From Blasia pusilla (lineage: Eukaryota > Marchantiophyta > Marchantiopsida > Blasiales): a stretch of 64,000 nt of DNA. The position numbers and the translations under genes are program-made. The DNA is taken from assembly GCA_050084515.1 (NCBI GenBank), contig CM114271.1:43896001-43960000 (forward strand), read 5' to 3'. This document shows positions 22,969 to 34,224 of the stretch, piece after piece. The notes beneath the pieces were generated by a model. That model was not told the origin of the DNA, did not search any database, and saw only the letters and a list, made by a program, of their open reading frames with translations. Each line of letters starts with the position of its first letter. Position 1 is the stretch's first letter.

Positions 22969-23194
22969 TGAGGGCCGATGCGGGCTTTTGCAAACAAGGC
23001 GCGGGCTAGGAAAGGGCTTGTAGTCCGCATACCCATTCAATCCCTTAATTCCAACCCCCCTTAATCCAAACCTGCACCTGTTTGTGTGTCACGAGCTTGC
23101 GCGAGCGATTGGGGTACAAGAAAAATACGGGCATGAGACCCCTTGAGCATGTTCATCCTATGGACGGACAAGTCCATGCAACCTTGCAAAATCC

Positions 23195-23711
23195 ATGTCT
23201 TATTTCCCGCACATTTGCACTCGCCCAACACGAATTATTTGAATTTTAATCCACAGACATCACCTTAGTTTTTTTCCTTTTGCATCAATCTTAATTCAAC
23301 TCTTTACATCTCAATACTACTTGAGTATTTGTCATTCTCTCTTGAGTCCACATCGTAATAAGATGTCAGTTGCACAGAGTAGAGAAACTGGAAAAATTAA
23401 TTCTCAACCATGAGCTCCAATAGTCCCTCTATCAACTTCGTGCTCTCTTGAAGAAACAAACTTTTCAAATAATATTGTTGATTGGTATGTAGTAGGTCCC
23501 TTGCCAAGATCTTGAAGTCCATTTCTTTTGTTATATTGAGGATAAATTTTTGACTGATTGAAATGAACTTGACAAATGAAAAAAAATTAGCCTCCGTTAG
23601 CTAAGCTTGGGCCCTAAGGAAAAATTCCACATTGACTTTGGAGATTCCAATTTTACCATGTTGCAGCCTACATACTCAAGAGGTGACTCAAAGCATAAGT
23701 CTCTCCCATAT
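23195..23711. other. Intergenic, AT-rich, no gene seen
   Basis: No coding motif, repeat end or RNA structure was recognised between the outer hAT-type element and the Helitron that follows. Confidence 0.4.
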
Positions 23712-23887
23712 TCATACTATTATGGGGATTTCCAAGTATGGCTTCTTCATTTACAAACACCTCTCTAACTGACACATGGCAATGGGGAAGCAAGAAAATA
23801 TTTTAGTAACATGGGAACCAAGAAAAAAAATCTGAATTGTAGGCGTCATTATTATTGTTTGTATGCATAGCACGGGCTCCACACTAG
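23712..23887 (+). mobile_element. Small non-autonomous Helitron (176 bp)
   Basis: The 5' end reads TCATACTATTATGGGGATTT and the 3' end has a GTATGCATAGCACGGG block followed by CTAG and then T. The internal CAAACACCTCTC and GACACATGG motifs recur in the other Helitrons of this window. The base before TC is T rather than the expected A, so the 5' edge is slightly less certain. Confidence 0.7.
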
Positions 23888-24434
23888 TTTTTATTGTTTA
23901 CTTGGGCTATCCAATTCGCCTTCAATTTTATTTTATTGAAAAAAAAAATTCATGTTGGCTCATTTTGTTGTGAGTCAATGGATATAGGTTTGTAATTCCT
24001 ATGATCAAGGGTTGATTGGTTGTTTCGTGGCCTCTTAGTGGAAGTGTGCATTTGGGAAGGCCACATTCTATGAAAGTGCAACGCAATCCTAGGGATTTGA
24101 GTATGTATTTTGTGAACATTAGAGGAGCCCATTATCACATTATAGCACTAACACAAATCCTACTTGGACATAACAACTTGAAAAGGTATCTACCTAGGCC
24201 TTTTAATTTTTGAATGGCACCTAACCAGCTCTTTTCTTTGAACACAATGTTAATGCCTATCACGTATTGATGTCATTCATTTTGACCTCAAACAAGCTAA
24301 GCTCCATGTTTTCTTTCTCTATGATTTCATAGACACGCTTGCTTCATAAACTTCTTGCTAGGAAAAGATTCTATTTTAGGTTACTCCAAAAGCGTTGAGG
24401 TAATCACAACTATCCCCTTAGTTTATTGCTTCCA
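23888..24434. other. Intergenic, no gene seen
   Basis: Two overlapping small frames on the minus strand and one on the plus strand carry no recognisable motif. The composition is AT-rich. Confidence 0.4.
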
Positions 24435-24732
24435 TCTCCCATCAAGGTTGCATGTGGACAAAGTCCGTGTCCGTGGACATGTCCATGTCTGTGGACTTAT
24501 GTCCGTCCTATGGAAGGACGTATGAGCCCCACATTTCCTTTCTTTCTCATTCCCTTTACTTGCCTCTGTGTTCCATACTCCTCCATTTCTTCCTCCCTTC
24601 ACTTCCACTCCCTCCTTCCTCATTACTCCTCTCATCCTTGCCTTGCCTTCCATCATGGCCTAAAAGTGTGGGTCCCACCCGTGTCCGTCCTAAGGAAGGA
24701 CTTGTTCGTTTTGGTGCAACCATGCCTCCCAT
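24435..24732 (+). mobile_element. hAT-type miniature element (24443-24724) with 8 bp flanking duplication
   Basis: The ends are CAAGGTTGCA and TGCAACCATG. The flanks TCTCCCAT and CCTCCCAT match at 7 of 8 positions. The 282 bp body has GTCC/GGAC subterminal repeats (GTCCGTGTCCGTGGACATG) and a long pyrimidine-rich centre. It is an inverted relative of 22660-22960. Confidence 0.88.
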
Positions 24733-25530
24733 GCAATCACCGTGAACGTTTCCTTTCTTAGTGGTACACTAAGTATATTTCTAAATGCTCTAGATGGTCC
24801 AACTCACAAGTACCAATAGGGTGGGCCTTTGGTCTATGAAATGAGATACAACTTACACTTTTGATTTAGATATGCTTATCTTTACTTGTGGGTGTTAACT
24901 TTCATGTAGAATCGGTATTGATTATGGTCCCTGAAGTAGAGTGGGTTGTGCATCTTTCCAAAATGAATAAACTAATCTTGGATATATAATTATGATCTTG
25001 GTCTCATGACCTTCATTTTTTGACCACTTTACAATTTTAGGGATGTATATACATCGTCCAAGGGAGAGACTTCCATTGAAGCATTAGATTCTTTATCGTT
25101 GGATTTTTTGGTGTTTCTATTTTATAGTCTTACACTTCTAAGAGTGATTTCCTTGGGATGAAGTTTATGATATGTCCCAATTATGACCTTTTAGCTTGAA
25201 GTCATGTGTAGAATACCTTAAGAATTTTAAGCAATGTGGGCCCACAGTCATACAAGACTTATGTGGTAAGGTCATGTTTTCCTTGCAAAAATGTACTGAA
25301 GTGGTGGAATGCACTTTTGTAAGTTGATGGATGATAATCTTGATATAGTAAAACAAGGTTTATGGGAATGTAAATTAATAAATGAGAATCTAATGTTAAG
25401 CCTAGAAAGATTGTCCGAACCACCGATTTTTTTAGTTCATTAGATGATGAGTGGACTTTGGAGATTTGTGATGACACAAAGAGCATAGAGTCCACTGAAT
25501 GGATTTCCTATGAAGATAAGGTCTATCACA
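24733..25530. other. Intergenic, AT-rich, no gene seen
   Basis: Only short frames without motifs. No repeat boundaries recognised. Confidence 0.4.
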
Positions 25531-25626
25531 TCTTAGTTATTTAGCCAACACGTAGAGTTCTACCACGTTGATGGCATAAAGGTTCAGCGGGTTTTCGGGT
25601 GTAACTTCGTCTTGAGTTGTTGAACC
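25531..25626 (+). repeat. Dispersed repeat shared with 53801-53905
   Basis: Both places share TTAG, AGCC, GTAGAGTTCTACC, GTTGA, GGTTCAGC-like and GGTGTAACTT motifs in the same order. In the second place it follows decayed gypsy sequence, so it probably belongs to the same element family. Confidence 0.65.
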
Positions 25627-25701
25627 AATTCCCTAGGAATGGAAAAATTGTTATCTTATGTACCAACATATCATATGAATATAATATCAACAGATGGAAT
25701 G

Positions 25702-26701
25702 TGTTGTATGCCTACTCTCTTGATCGTTGATCTCATGTAGTGTGGAAGCTTGTGATTAGTAGCACATGCTCACATTGTTGATCTACACCTAAATAGATTA
25801 TATTAATCCTGATTTGAGTCCATCAGCCTTATATTTCCCCGATATCCTAACTCGGGGTATCTATCAAGCTCAATAGTTCCTAACCGCTCACTTCCCAACA
25901 CGTGCAAGTCTTTCTAGGCTTGGGACAAACTTCCTAGATAGTCCAAACACCTAAAATGGTGTTCACGCGTCTTGCACTTCCAACTATCCAATACATCTCG
26001 AATGAGTCTCTAAAAAAGATTCAAGATATAAGTCAGAGGTTGAGATCAAAGGTTGACATCCATAAATTCGTGTGGACTTGGCTTGGTATCCACACCCCAA
26101 TGCCAACCTCCTAATCAATTTCGTGCTTTTGTTTTCCCTGTAGCTCCCTAAAGTAGACTTCATGTTCCCACCACCCCTTGGAGACCCTCCCCTTTATATA
26201 TAGTTCTAGAAATCCTACCCCCCCCCTTCTTACCTCACTTTTGGGAAAGTCCTCTTGGGACGCCGTTTTTGGCCGTCAACCCAACTACCAATCTGATAGT
26301 TTAGGGGCATATTTTCAATCTTTGTTCATGCATTTGTCTATATCTTTGGTACGTTGGAATTTTCTTTGCATACGCTTTCTAATGTCACCTTATTCATCCC
26401 AAACGCACCTTGGGTCTTATCATTATGACCTCAAACGTCGCAAAATCCTCAAATGCTAATTAAGTTCTAAGTCCCTTTGGCGCCCAACTCTCATGGGAAT
26501 TAAGCTCCTATCAAGTCTTTCTTCACATTTGGTTTTGGTTTACTGGTTCATGACCATCATCACTTGAAACCCCAAACCTTGCTCACGTCTCACATCTCGT
26601 GTCTCCTTCAAGAGACTTCTCCAACGCGTATCATCCTAGTGTGAGCCTACTAGAGCTATGATATTCTGCATCTGTGCACGTTTGGTTATGAGGGTTGCGA
26701 A
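25702..26701 (-). repeat. Minus-strand chromovirus LTR, solo and diverged
   Basis: On the plus strand this starts TGTTGTATGCCTACTCTC, the reverse of the LTR end, and finishes GGTTATGAGGGTTGCGAAA, the reverse of the LTR start. Its 1000 bp length equals the family LTR. No primer site or coding region adjoins it. The 5 bp flanks GAATG and ACTAT do not match. Confidence 0.8.
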
Positions 26702-29476
26702 ACTATCTCAATCTTGCTCTGAAAAAGTATGGATTATAGGTTGACTTTAGATGAAATTATGATCCACACTAGTGGAAGTTGATCTTCTATTTCCCAATAA
26801 AAAAAACAAGCCATTTTTTCATCACATCATGATGTCAACAATGCACTCAACCAAAATTAAGTATATTTATAAGTTAGTCGTTCATTGTGTAAGAAGAGGC
26901 TTAGGGGAGCTACATCTATTTCCGATAAAGTCTTGGACTTGCAACTTAATATTTGCGCTTGGAAAATTAATTCTGAAGTATGATATGAAGTTGTTTTATT
27001 ACTTTATTAGCAAGCGGAATTCTTTGCATACGTATGGTTAGAACTAACAGAGTTGGTTGGTCTTCATCACTGGGTGCAACAAAAAAAAAGGTAGAATGAG
27101 GGTCATGAGTGGGAGGATGCATGCAAATCATCGTATTCCGGCTTGAGTGTGGATGGATAACCATAGTGTGATGTTGCTTTCCACCTATTCTTGTCTAACC
27201 CATTCCAACACAATTATGAGGTGGGATAACAATGCAAAGTTTTATTTTATTGTTTCCACTAGTCCCATGCTAGTGACACCAAAAACAAACCAAAAAAAAT
27301 TTGTTGCTATTCTTCTTCTTTTTTGGTTTAGATTGTGTGTTGATGAACACTTAGATTTTTTGGGGTTGATATGTCAAAGTTGAAGGATAGATAAAGGTAG
27401 CCATCAATTTTTTCTACTTAGCATTGCGGACAACTTGTGTGGGTCTCGTAAAGATAGAAGTATGATGGCTAGGTTATTACATACAAGTGTGACAAGTAAG
27501 CTGTACTGCCTCATGAAGAATTAGAGGTGGTATAAGTACTCATAATGTAGGAATAGAACTAGGATGGCATGTCTAAAATGCCTTGTACTAACCTGTTTCT
27601 CGATGTGTTATGAGATTCATCATACAAAACAACTATAGGCTGATTGTTCGATGGTCCAATTTTTGCATCCAGACTTGTGCCGGGGACCATCCTCATTCGG
27701 CACTCCAAGAACCAAAGCACATGATAGCCTGAACGGGTCAATTCCATCCACACCATCCATATTGCATCTGAATCTTCTTGTCCACTCACTGGAACTATGA
27801 TAACAAGACAGCCATCACTAAAGCCCACTCAGATTGATTCACATTAATTTTTGCATGAGTATCTACTTTTTATCCATCTTGCAACAACCCTCTGTGATAA
27901 TATACTAAATTTGTAGACATCTGATACCCATACATGGTTCCTGGTCAAGCTCAAAGAGGAAGAAGCTCCATAAAACTAGTCAATGATATTCACCCAAAAC
28001 CAAAATTTCTACACCCAAAAAGTCTCTGAACATTTGCAGATTCGGTGATGAAGGCTGCATCTACCTTTCCAGACCCATAATGAAATTTTGGAAATTCTCC
28101 CCGGATTTCCAAATCCAAATAATTCTAGAAAGGACCGTTTCTTCAAGAGTTGCTAAGACCTTGTTCTCTGGTCCACTAACAACTCAACAAGGATAGCAAA
28201 AGTGAGATTCATTTGTGGGGAAATCTTGTGAGCTGACTGGATTCTAAGCTATCCAATACTGGGATGGTTTCAAAACTATAAAACAAAAAAACCTCCTTTC
28301 AGATATTTACAGACTGTAGCCAATATACGTCAATAGTTAGCAATGGTCACAAATGCATTTACCTAGTTATGAAGCAGTGGGGGGTTATCAAGACCATTCT
28401 TGTTTAGAGCGCCATATTAAAACTACTACATCCACATGTATAATAGCTGACAATGAATCTAAGAAAGAACACACCAACCATACATTGGGAGTCATTCATT
28501 CGACTTCTAGTAAATCTTGGGCACACTGATAGTACAATCTGACTACTGATAATGATTTATCTGGACCATCCATAACCACCCAACACAGTCCCCAAAAATA
28601 AAGAACCCCAAAATTTTTACTATTCTTCTAGAGATCTGTCATGACAAGTAGAAATAGTTTTCAGATCATTAGTTGAGTTCTAACCGCCATAACGACCAAG
28701 ACATTGCATGTTCATGGTTTCCACAATGTTGGCTAAAAATATCTACCTTCTTTAAGCAAAACCTCATCGTTACATGTCCTGGTACCAACAGCAAAAGATG
28801 ATCCACTACTTCTGCGGTACGAGAACTTCATGAGCAATGTAGGAGCACATCTCTTCCATACACCCACACTCAGCAGTTCTGGGGAAAGCAGTCCTCAGCT
28901 GTTACAAGATGAGGGTACCAAATGATAATGTACAGGTGGCAGCTGCCCTGCCTCTTATCTGGCTCACGTAACTTAACTAGTTTTCCAGATAGATATAGGA
29001 AAAAATTCTCTGCTGCACCAAATGAATAATGCCACTTAAGTGACCATGCTTGTTGAACATGCTGCCAGATCTACAATCAATGCTTGGGAATATCTGAGTC
29101 TTAATTTTCCATACAAACCGGAGTCCTCACTCAGAAGAGGGAATTGGGCTACTCTCCAGAAGCAGGGGGGTACTGAGAAAATTTGAGATCATGATCCCAA
29201 AGTTATTATCCCTCAAAGACTACAATGTCATGAAAATATGTCAACACTGGAAGGTGACATTCCGATATGAATGGGGTGCAGTGATTTGCCAACAGCAACC
29301 CCCTCTGTGTCCACCAAGCGAATAATGACATCAACATTCTCGGGGCGGCCTGCAAAAAGGGGCTTTGCGTGTATATTTTAACACATGAGGTTACAACAAT
29401 TGCCTCTCCACCAACATGAAAGACAATCATACAGAAACACATGATAAGCAAGAGTAACATATAACCACCTGTTCTA
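26702..29476. other. Intergenic; 3' flank of the AAA ATPase gene at its right end
   Basis: No assembled gene. A minus-strand frame at 27559-27828 is open for 89 residues, but I recognise no motif in it and found no exon partners. The last kilobase may include 3' UTR of the minus-strand ATPase gene. Confidence 0.4.
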
Positions 29477-32400
29477 TTATGGATCAGGTGAATTACGCCT
29501 GTTGTTGTTGGCACTGCCTAAAGAGGCAAATATCTTCAAAAGATCAGTAACAGGAAACTCGACATGATCTTCTCCAGATGACCTGCCCAGTCCGTTTGCA
29601 TGCCTTTGTGAATGTTGATAATCATAAGCTGCAGTTTTAGATGTTCTCGATATGGAAAGCACAGACTCAAAGTCTGATAGTTTGAGTGGTCTTGGTACTG
29701 GAGGCCTAAAATCCTGTGTTACCAACAAAAACCATGTAAGGACAACCTGGCCAAGAAATCAAAACAAGATGTAGATTATAAATACCATCCAGTGTCAAGA
29801 ATCACATACCTCACCACTGGAGTAGCCTTGTTGACTCTCATCTGCCAACAGATCCCGAATGGGCAAGTAAGCAGCTTGTTTGCACAGTTCTGTTAAATCG
29901 GAACCACTGTAACCCTCAGATTGATTTGCCAGCTTCTCAATGTCCAGATCATCATCCACGTGCTCCCCCTTGAGGATAACTCTCAATATGCTGGCTCGCT
30001 GCCTTGCATCCGGCATTGGTACCTCAAAGGCACGAGGCAAACGACGCAATATTGCTTCATCAAGCTCCCAAGGCCGATTTGTGGCAGCCAACACCATCAC
30101 ACGTGCATTCTCTGTGTCAAGCCCACAAAACCCTACATATGAGGGAGGAAAGGGACAGAAAAAGCAAGGGAGCATCAAAATGCCTCAATCCAGATGGCAT
30201 TATCCTAAAAGATCCACAATATCATAAACTCCATGTTGGAAAGTTTCCAAATCTGACAACAACCTAATCACATTGAAAAGCTTGACTGACCACTCTATTT
30301 TCTAATCAAAATGATTTGATTTAAAAACTGTCACACTGGAACACTACAAATCATTAGGATGTCCCACACCCAAAACACCTCATATAAAGCTCCAACAACT
30401 CTTGCAGCCAGTGGGAACTTACGATCAGTGGTGAAACCATCCCAAAGTGCCATGAACTCTGTCTTCATATTCGTCAAGGCCTCATGTTCTGTCACGCGTC
30501 GCTGTCCAAGAAAGCTGTCCACCTCGTCAATGAAGATGATTGATGGTTGAAGTTTGTAAGCCAGTGTGAAAACTGCCGTCACTGCAAGAAGGAAATGATA
30601 AACACTCAGCATACTGATTGCTTACCAGAAAATTCACTCCATTGGCTTTGCAGCCTGAATCTAAGCCACACACATAACCTAAAGGTACTTGGAAACCAAG
30701 AATGAAGAAAATGGAAACACTACAAAGAAACATAAGATAGTCCACTCATTTTAAGAAAGGATAAGAGAAACGTGAATAACACTACACACAACAATGTTCC
30801 ATCCCACTGCTGGTAGCTCTGAGACTGTGAACTTGACTTCTAGAAGGAATCAACAACCCCTCCAATTACCATTTGCAAGCTGTGCCTTTTGACCTTGCTA
30901 CCTCGCAACAAAAAGACCTGCTCAAGCTGCTGAGAAAAAAATTCATCATTCACCACTTTTGCTTGACCAGCCATAAAATATTTCAACAACCCCTACACAT
31001 ACCAAGTTTCTGTGCATCCCCAAACCATTTGCTCATCAGGGTTGCAATGCGAACGTTGATGAAAACAGCTTGAGACTCCTTTGCAATAGCCTTGGCTAGC
31101 AATGTCTTGCCAGTACCAGGAGGCCCATACAGTAATACTCCCTTTTGTGGTCTCAATAGTTTCCCATGCGCAAAAAGATCTGGCCGTTGTAGTGGGAGTA
31201 TCACCAACTCATGTAAAGACTGTTTCACTAATTCTAACCCTCCAATTGAGTTGAACGTCACATCAATGTCTTCCGGATTTATAACATCGCATGCAATCAT
31301 GTCCTGCATCCAGTGATCGACGTTAGACAGTGGTAAGGAGTGGGATTAGAATTCTTGGGGGAATGGTTCATAAGCCTGTCACACAGCAAAATCTGCGCTA
31401 AATGTTGATGTTGGAGAAGATCGGAAACAGCCTCAAAAGATGAAAATTGAAGATAGTTCAAACACTCCAAATGTTATGGATCTACCTTAGGCACAGGAGG
31501 GAAAGACATTTTAAGAAGGTTTGGTCGCACATGAAAATTTTGATAACTATCCCTGTTTGCTTATACAACTTGTTAAAATCAGAAACAAAGTGCCAAAGAT
31601 ATCTATCTCCAGCAATACATACACCAGACGGTTGGTAGTTATAGCTTACTGTGCAAACAGGCCTGCTAATACAGTGCAACACTGTAGGGTGTTTCTGAGG
31701 TTGTGCAAAAAATATGGCGGAAGGCAAAACATGATTCTCGTTCAAAATTGAAACGACCCTTCTTTGATTGCGTTAAAACGACTATTAACATAACACCGTG
31801 TCAGTTGCTGTTCACCCACGATCAGTGCGTGATTTCAACTCTCCGTGCTTCCAGAGGTTTCTTTCTTCCACATATTCACCCCGTTACGGAAGCCAATCTC
31901 CAAATTAGAGATAGAACTTACGATAAGTTGGTTTGGCGAACACATATCCGAGAGAACCAAGTTGAAAAGCTCATGGCAGAGCCAAAGGTTTCAAGGCGGC
32001 TAGCAATTGTGAAGGGGGGTATAATTAGGGCATGAACTACAATCCTCTCTTTCCATTGCAATGGTGCTCTTCCCTCCACGGATTTCAAAGCAGACTCTCA
32101 CCAAAGCATACGAAGATGATAAGGTCAATCAACCGTTATCGAGGAAGATTAGCACATCAGTCAGCGTCTTCTAATTCTTCTAGGACTGACGTCGTCCACA
32201 CGAAAACACAAAACAAAGCCAATTCATGAGTTTCCAGCGCAGTTATTTGCTGCTTTGCACAACCCATCGCCCCTTCGTACGCGTAGGATACATCCTCAAG
32301 AGTACATCTCATGCACGAACCGTTCATCAGTAAACGATCCTTAATTACCTGGGACTAGTGCATACAAACGGTAACACACGGCTGCCAAATTAACAGCATC

Positions 32401-32660
32401 AGTTACAGAAAGGAGAGATGACCCGCACCGCCAAGCGATTTAGGAAGCGAGAATTGTACCTCATACGTATTCGTCTGGATGAAAGGACGACCGAGCCTTC
32501 TAGAAATTTCCTTCTTGCGCTCTGCTGCCTTCTTCGCCTGAGAACGATTGGGATCAAGATGTCGCAGTCCCACGAACAACACCAAACAACTGAGAGCCGC
32601 ACTCACGGCGTACAAAACAAGCTCCTGGCCTACGGAGGCTGCTCTGCTACTCGCCCCCAT
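29477..32660 (-). CDS. Msp1/ATAD1-type membrane-anchored AAA ATPase, 5 exons
   Basis: Exons on the minus strand: 32660-32460, 31303-31003, 30581-30423, 30111-29810 and 29713-29477. They total 1200 bases, 399 residues, with GT-AG junctions throughout. The N-terminus has a single hydrophobic segment (about 8-30, ELVLYAVSAALSCLVLFVGL). The family then shows RLGRPFIQTN, IGGLE, Walker A GPPGTGKT (127-134), KWFGDAQKL, Walker B IIFIDE (182-187), EFMALWDGFTTD, and the ATNRP / LDEAILRRLP second region of homology. A Ser-rich C-terminal tail follows. Msp1/ATAD1 proteins pull mislocalised tail-anchored proteins out of the outer mitochondrial and peroxisomal membranes; that role is inferred from the family. 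The open frame reaches 32669 only with a GTG, so the ATG at 32660 is taken as the start. Confidence 0.93.
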
Positions 32661-34224
32661 CAAAAACACCTTCTCGATCTCAGAATTACCTCCTCAATTT
32701 CCAAATATGTGCTCCTCCTGCCCGTCACTTATACAAACGCAAAAAATTCCAGCGCTCCAGCACATCCATGGATTTCTCCTCATGCTCTCCTTGTTCTCAT
32801 CTCCAATTCTCTCCGACCAAACCACTTCCAATTCCCCCGCCTTCACACGCCAAGGTTCGGAATCCCGGTTAGCATTCGTATGCCGCTCGCTCACTCGGGA
32901 ATAGATTGCGTGGCCCTCCAGACGAAGCAAGCCACCCCCATCAACCCACCCCGTCAGTGGAAATGCCGAACTGAACGCAAGGTGTGACAACAGTAAGGAA
33001 GCCCTAACTTTGTGCACCCCAGAATCCTCCGAAGAAATCGACACCCCGTCATTCTGACTTTCCCCGAGCAGTGATCGTCGTCGAAAGCATCATAAATATG
33101 CTTTCGTGGGGGCCACTGTTAACCTAGCCCGGCGGCCCCAGCCTTCAGGCAAAGCTCAAGCTCGTCCACTCGTACACACGAAGAAACTCTACTTCACTTG
33201 TGAGTGCGAGCACATCCCATAGTTTGTCGTACTATGTCAGTGGGGCCCGCCCCGGCTTCTCCGTGATTGTTATTGTTATTGATAATGTAATTCTAACGAA
33301 AGAAGGTAGACCGGCTTTCTTATTGGTGGAGGAGCGACCAAACCTACATTAAACTCAAGCTTATTAGTCAACATCACAAGGGGGTAATAAACACCCACCT
33401 TATGACACATATTAAGATGGGGATCATGGGGTATTGGTCCAGCGTATGATCGGTTAGCGCTACATTTAGCACGTATGATGCCCATATGGCGCCAAATGCA
33501 AAAAAATGAACTACCCACAATTTGCGGAGTGTTCCAAATTTGAAAGTCGGTCGTGTTACACGCAATAACCATTATGTTTTAGATTTTCTTTTAAAAAATT
33601 CAAAATATATTGAGAAGAAACACGTAAAAAATCTAGACATGGAAAAACATAAACGGAATACCAATGAGAAGACTACACTAAGTAACATGGGGAATGACAC
33701 AAGAGAAATTTCTTAGCTCGGAACAACTTTTTTTAAATAATTGTGCTTAATAATGTTAATAAACATCCGTGTATGGGGTTGGAGGCTTTCTTTGCAGTAG
33801 GGGGTACGAAGACTAACTCTCTTCACAGCATAGTAGGGGTTCGAGGCTTTCTCTTCTCTGTATTGTAGCGGCCGATTAGCCTCTCTTTTCCGTTGGAATC
33901 GGGTGTAACTATATTGAATCCAAAAACTTTTATGAAACTTAATTCTCTAGGCGCATCTGAAGGTTGAGAGAACTGCAAAATAACTTGTATTCTGCAGCTT
34001 TTGCACTCGAAATGCACTTCTAGTAAGGGCCATAATTAGGGAGAAAAATCTACACAACGGAGAAAAATATATAAAAATAAGAAATCTTCCATATTTTAGT
34101 GTAATCACCTTCTTTCCTTATGGTCGAATCCCATTCTATGCATCGATTCACATGCAACGTGTAATAATTTATATCATTATTATTATTATTGGATAGTGTC
34201 CTTTATCCTGAGTCCAAGTATTTC
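32661..34224. other. Upstream region of the AAA ATPase gene and intergenic DNA
   Basis: The first ~400 bases are GC-richer, with overlapping frames on both strands that look non-coding; this is the expected 5' UTR and promoter. From 33280 the DNA is AT-rich. A small hairpin GAAAGCAT/ATGCTTTC occurs near 33083. No gene is supported. Confidence 0.4.

Larger units (their letters stand above)
17012..23194 (+). mobile_element. Outer hAT-type miniature element (17020-23186) split by two later insertions, with 8 bp target duplication
   Basis: The left end is CAAGTTTGCA at 17020 and the right end TGCAACCTTG at 23177-23186. The flanks 17012-17019 and 23187-23194 are identical, CAAAATCC: a perfect 8 bp target duplication of hAT size. 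Removing the retrotransposon (17264-22643 with one duplicate) and the inner miniature (22660-22968 with one duplicate) leaves about 478 bp. That agrees with the 472 bp relative at 54310-54781. Both start with a subterminal CACAnAGACAAAG block, carry GTCC motifs and have a GC-rich core. No transposase frame is present, so it is non-autonomous. Confidence 0.85.

Noticed and set aside
22609-23036. Overlapping minus-strand frames, mirrored at 24426-24761 (+)
   Set aside because: They are translations of the inverted pair of hAT-type miniatures; the similarity is at DNA level and carries no domain.
27559-27828. An 89-residue minus-strand frame downstream of the AAA ATPase
   Set aside because: It looks somewhat protein-like, but I recognise no family and found no splice partners joining it to the ATPase or another gene.
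32694-33044. A 116-residue minus-strand frame upstream of the AAA ATPase
   Set aside because: It lies where the 5' UTR and promoter are expected, has no motif, and overlapping frames exist on the other strand.
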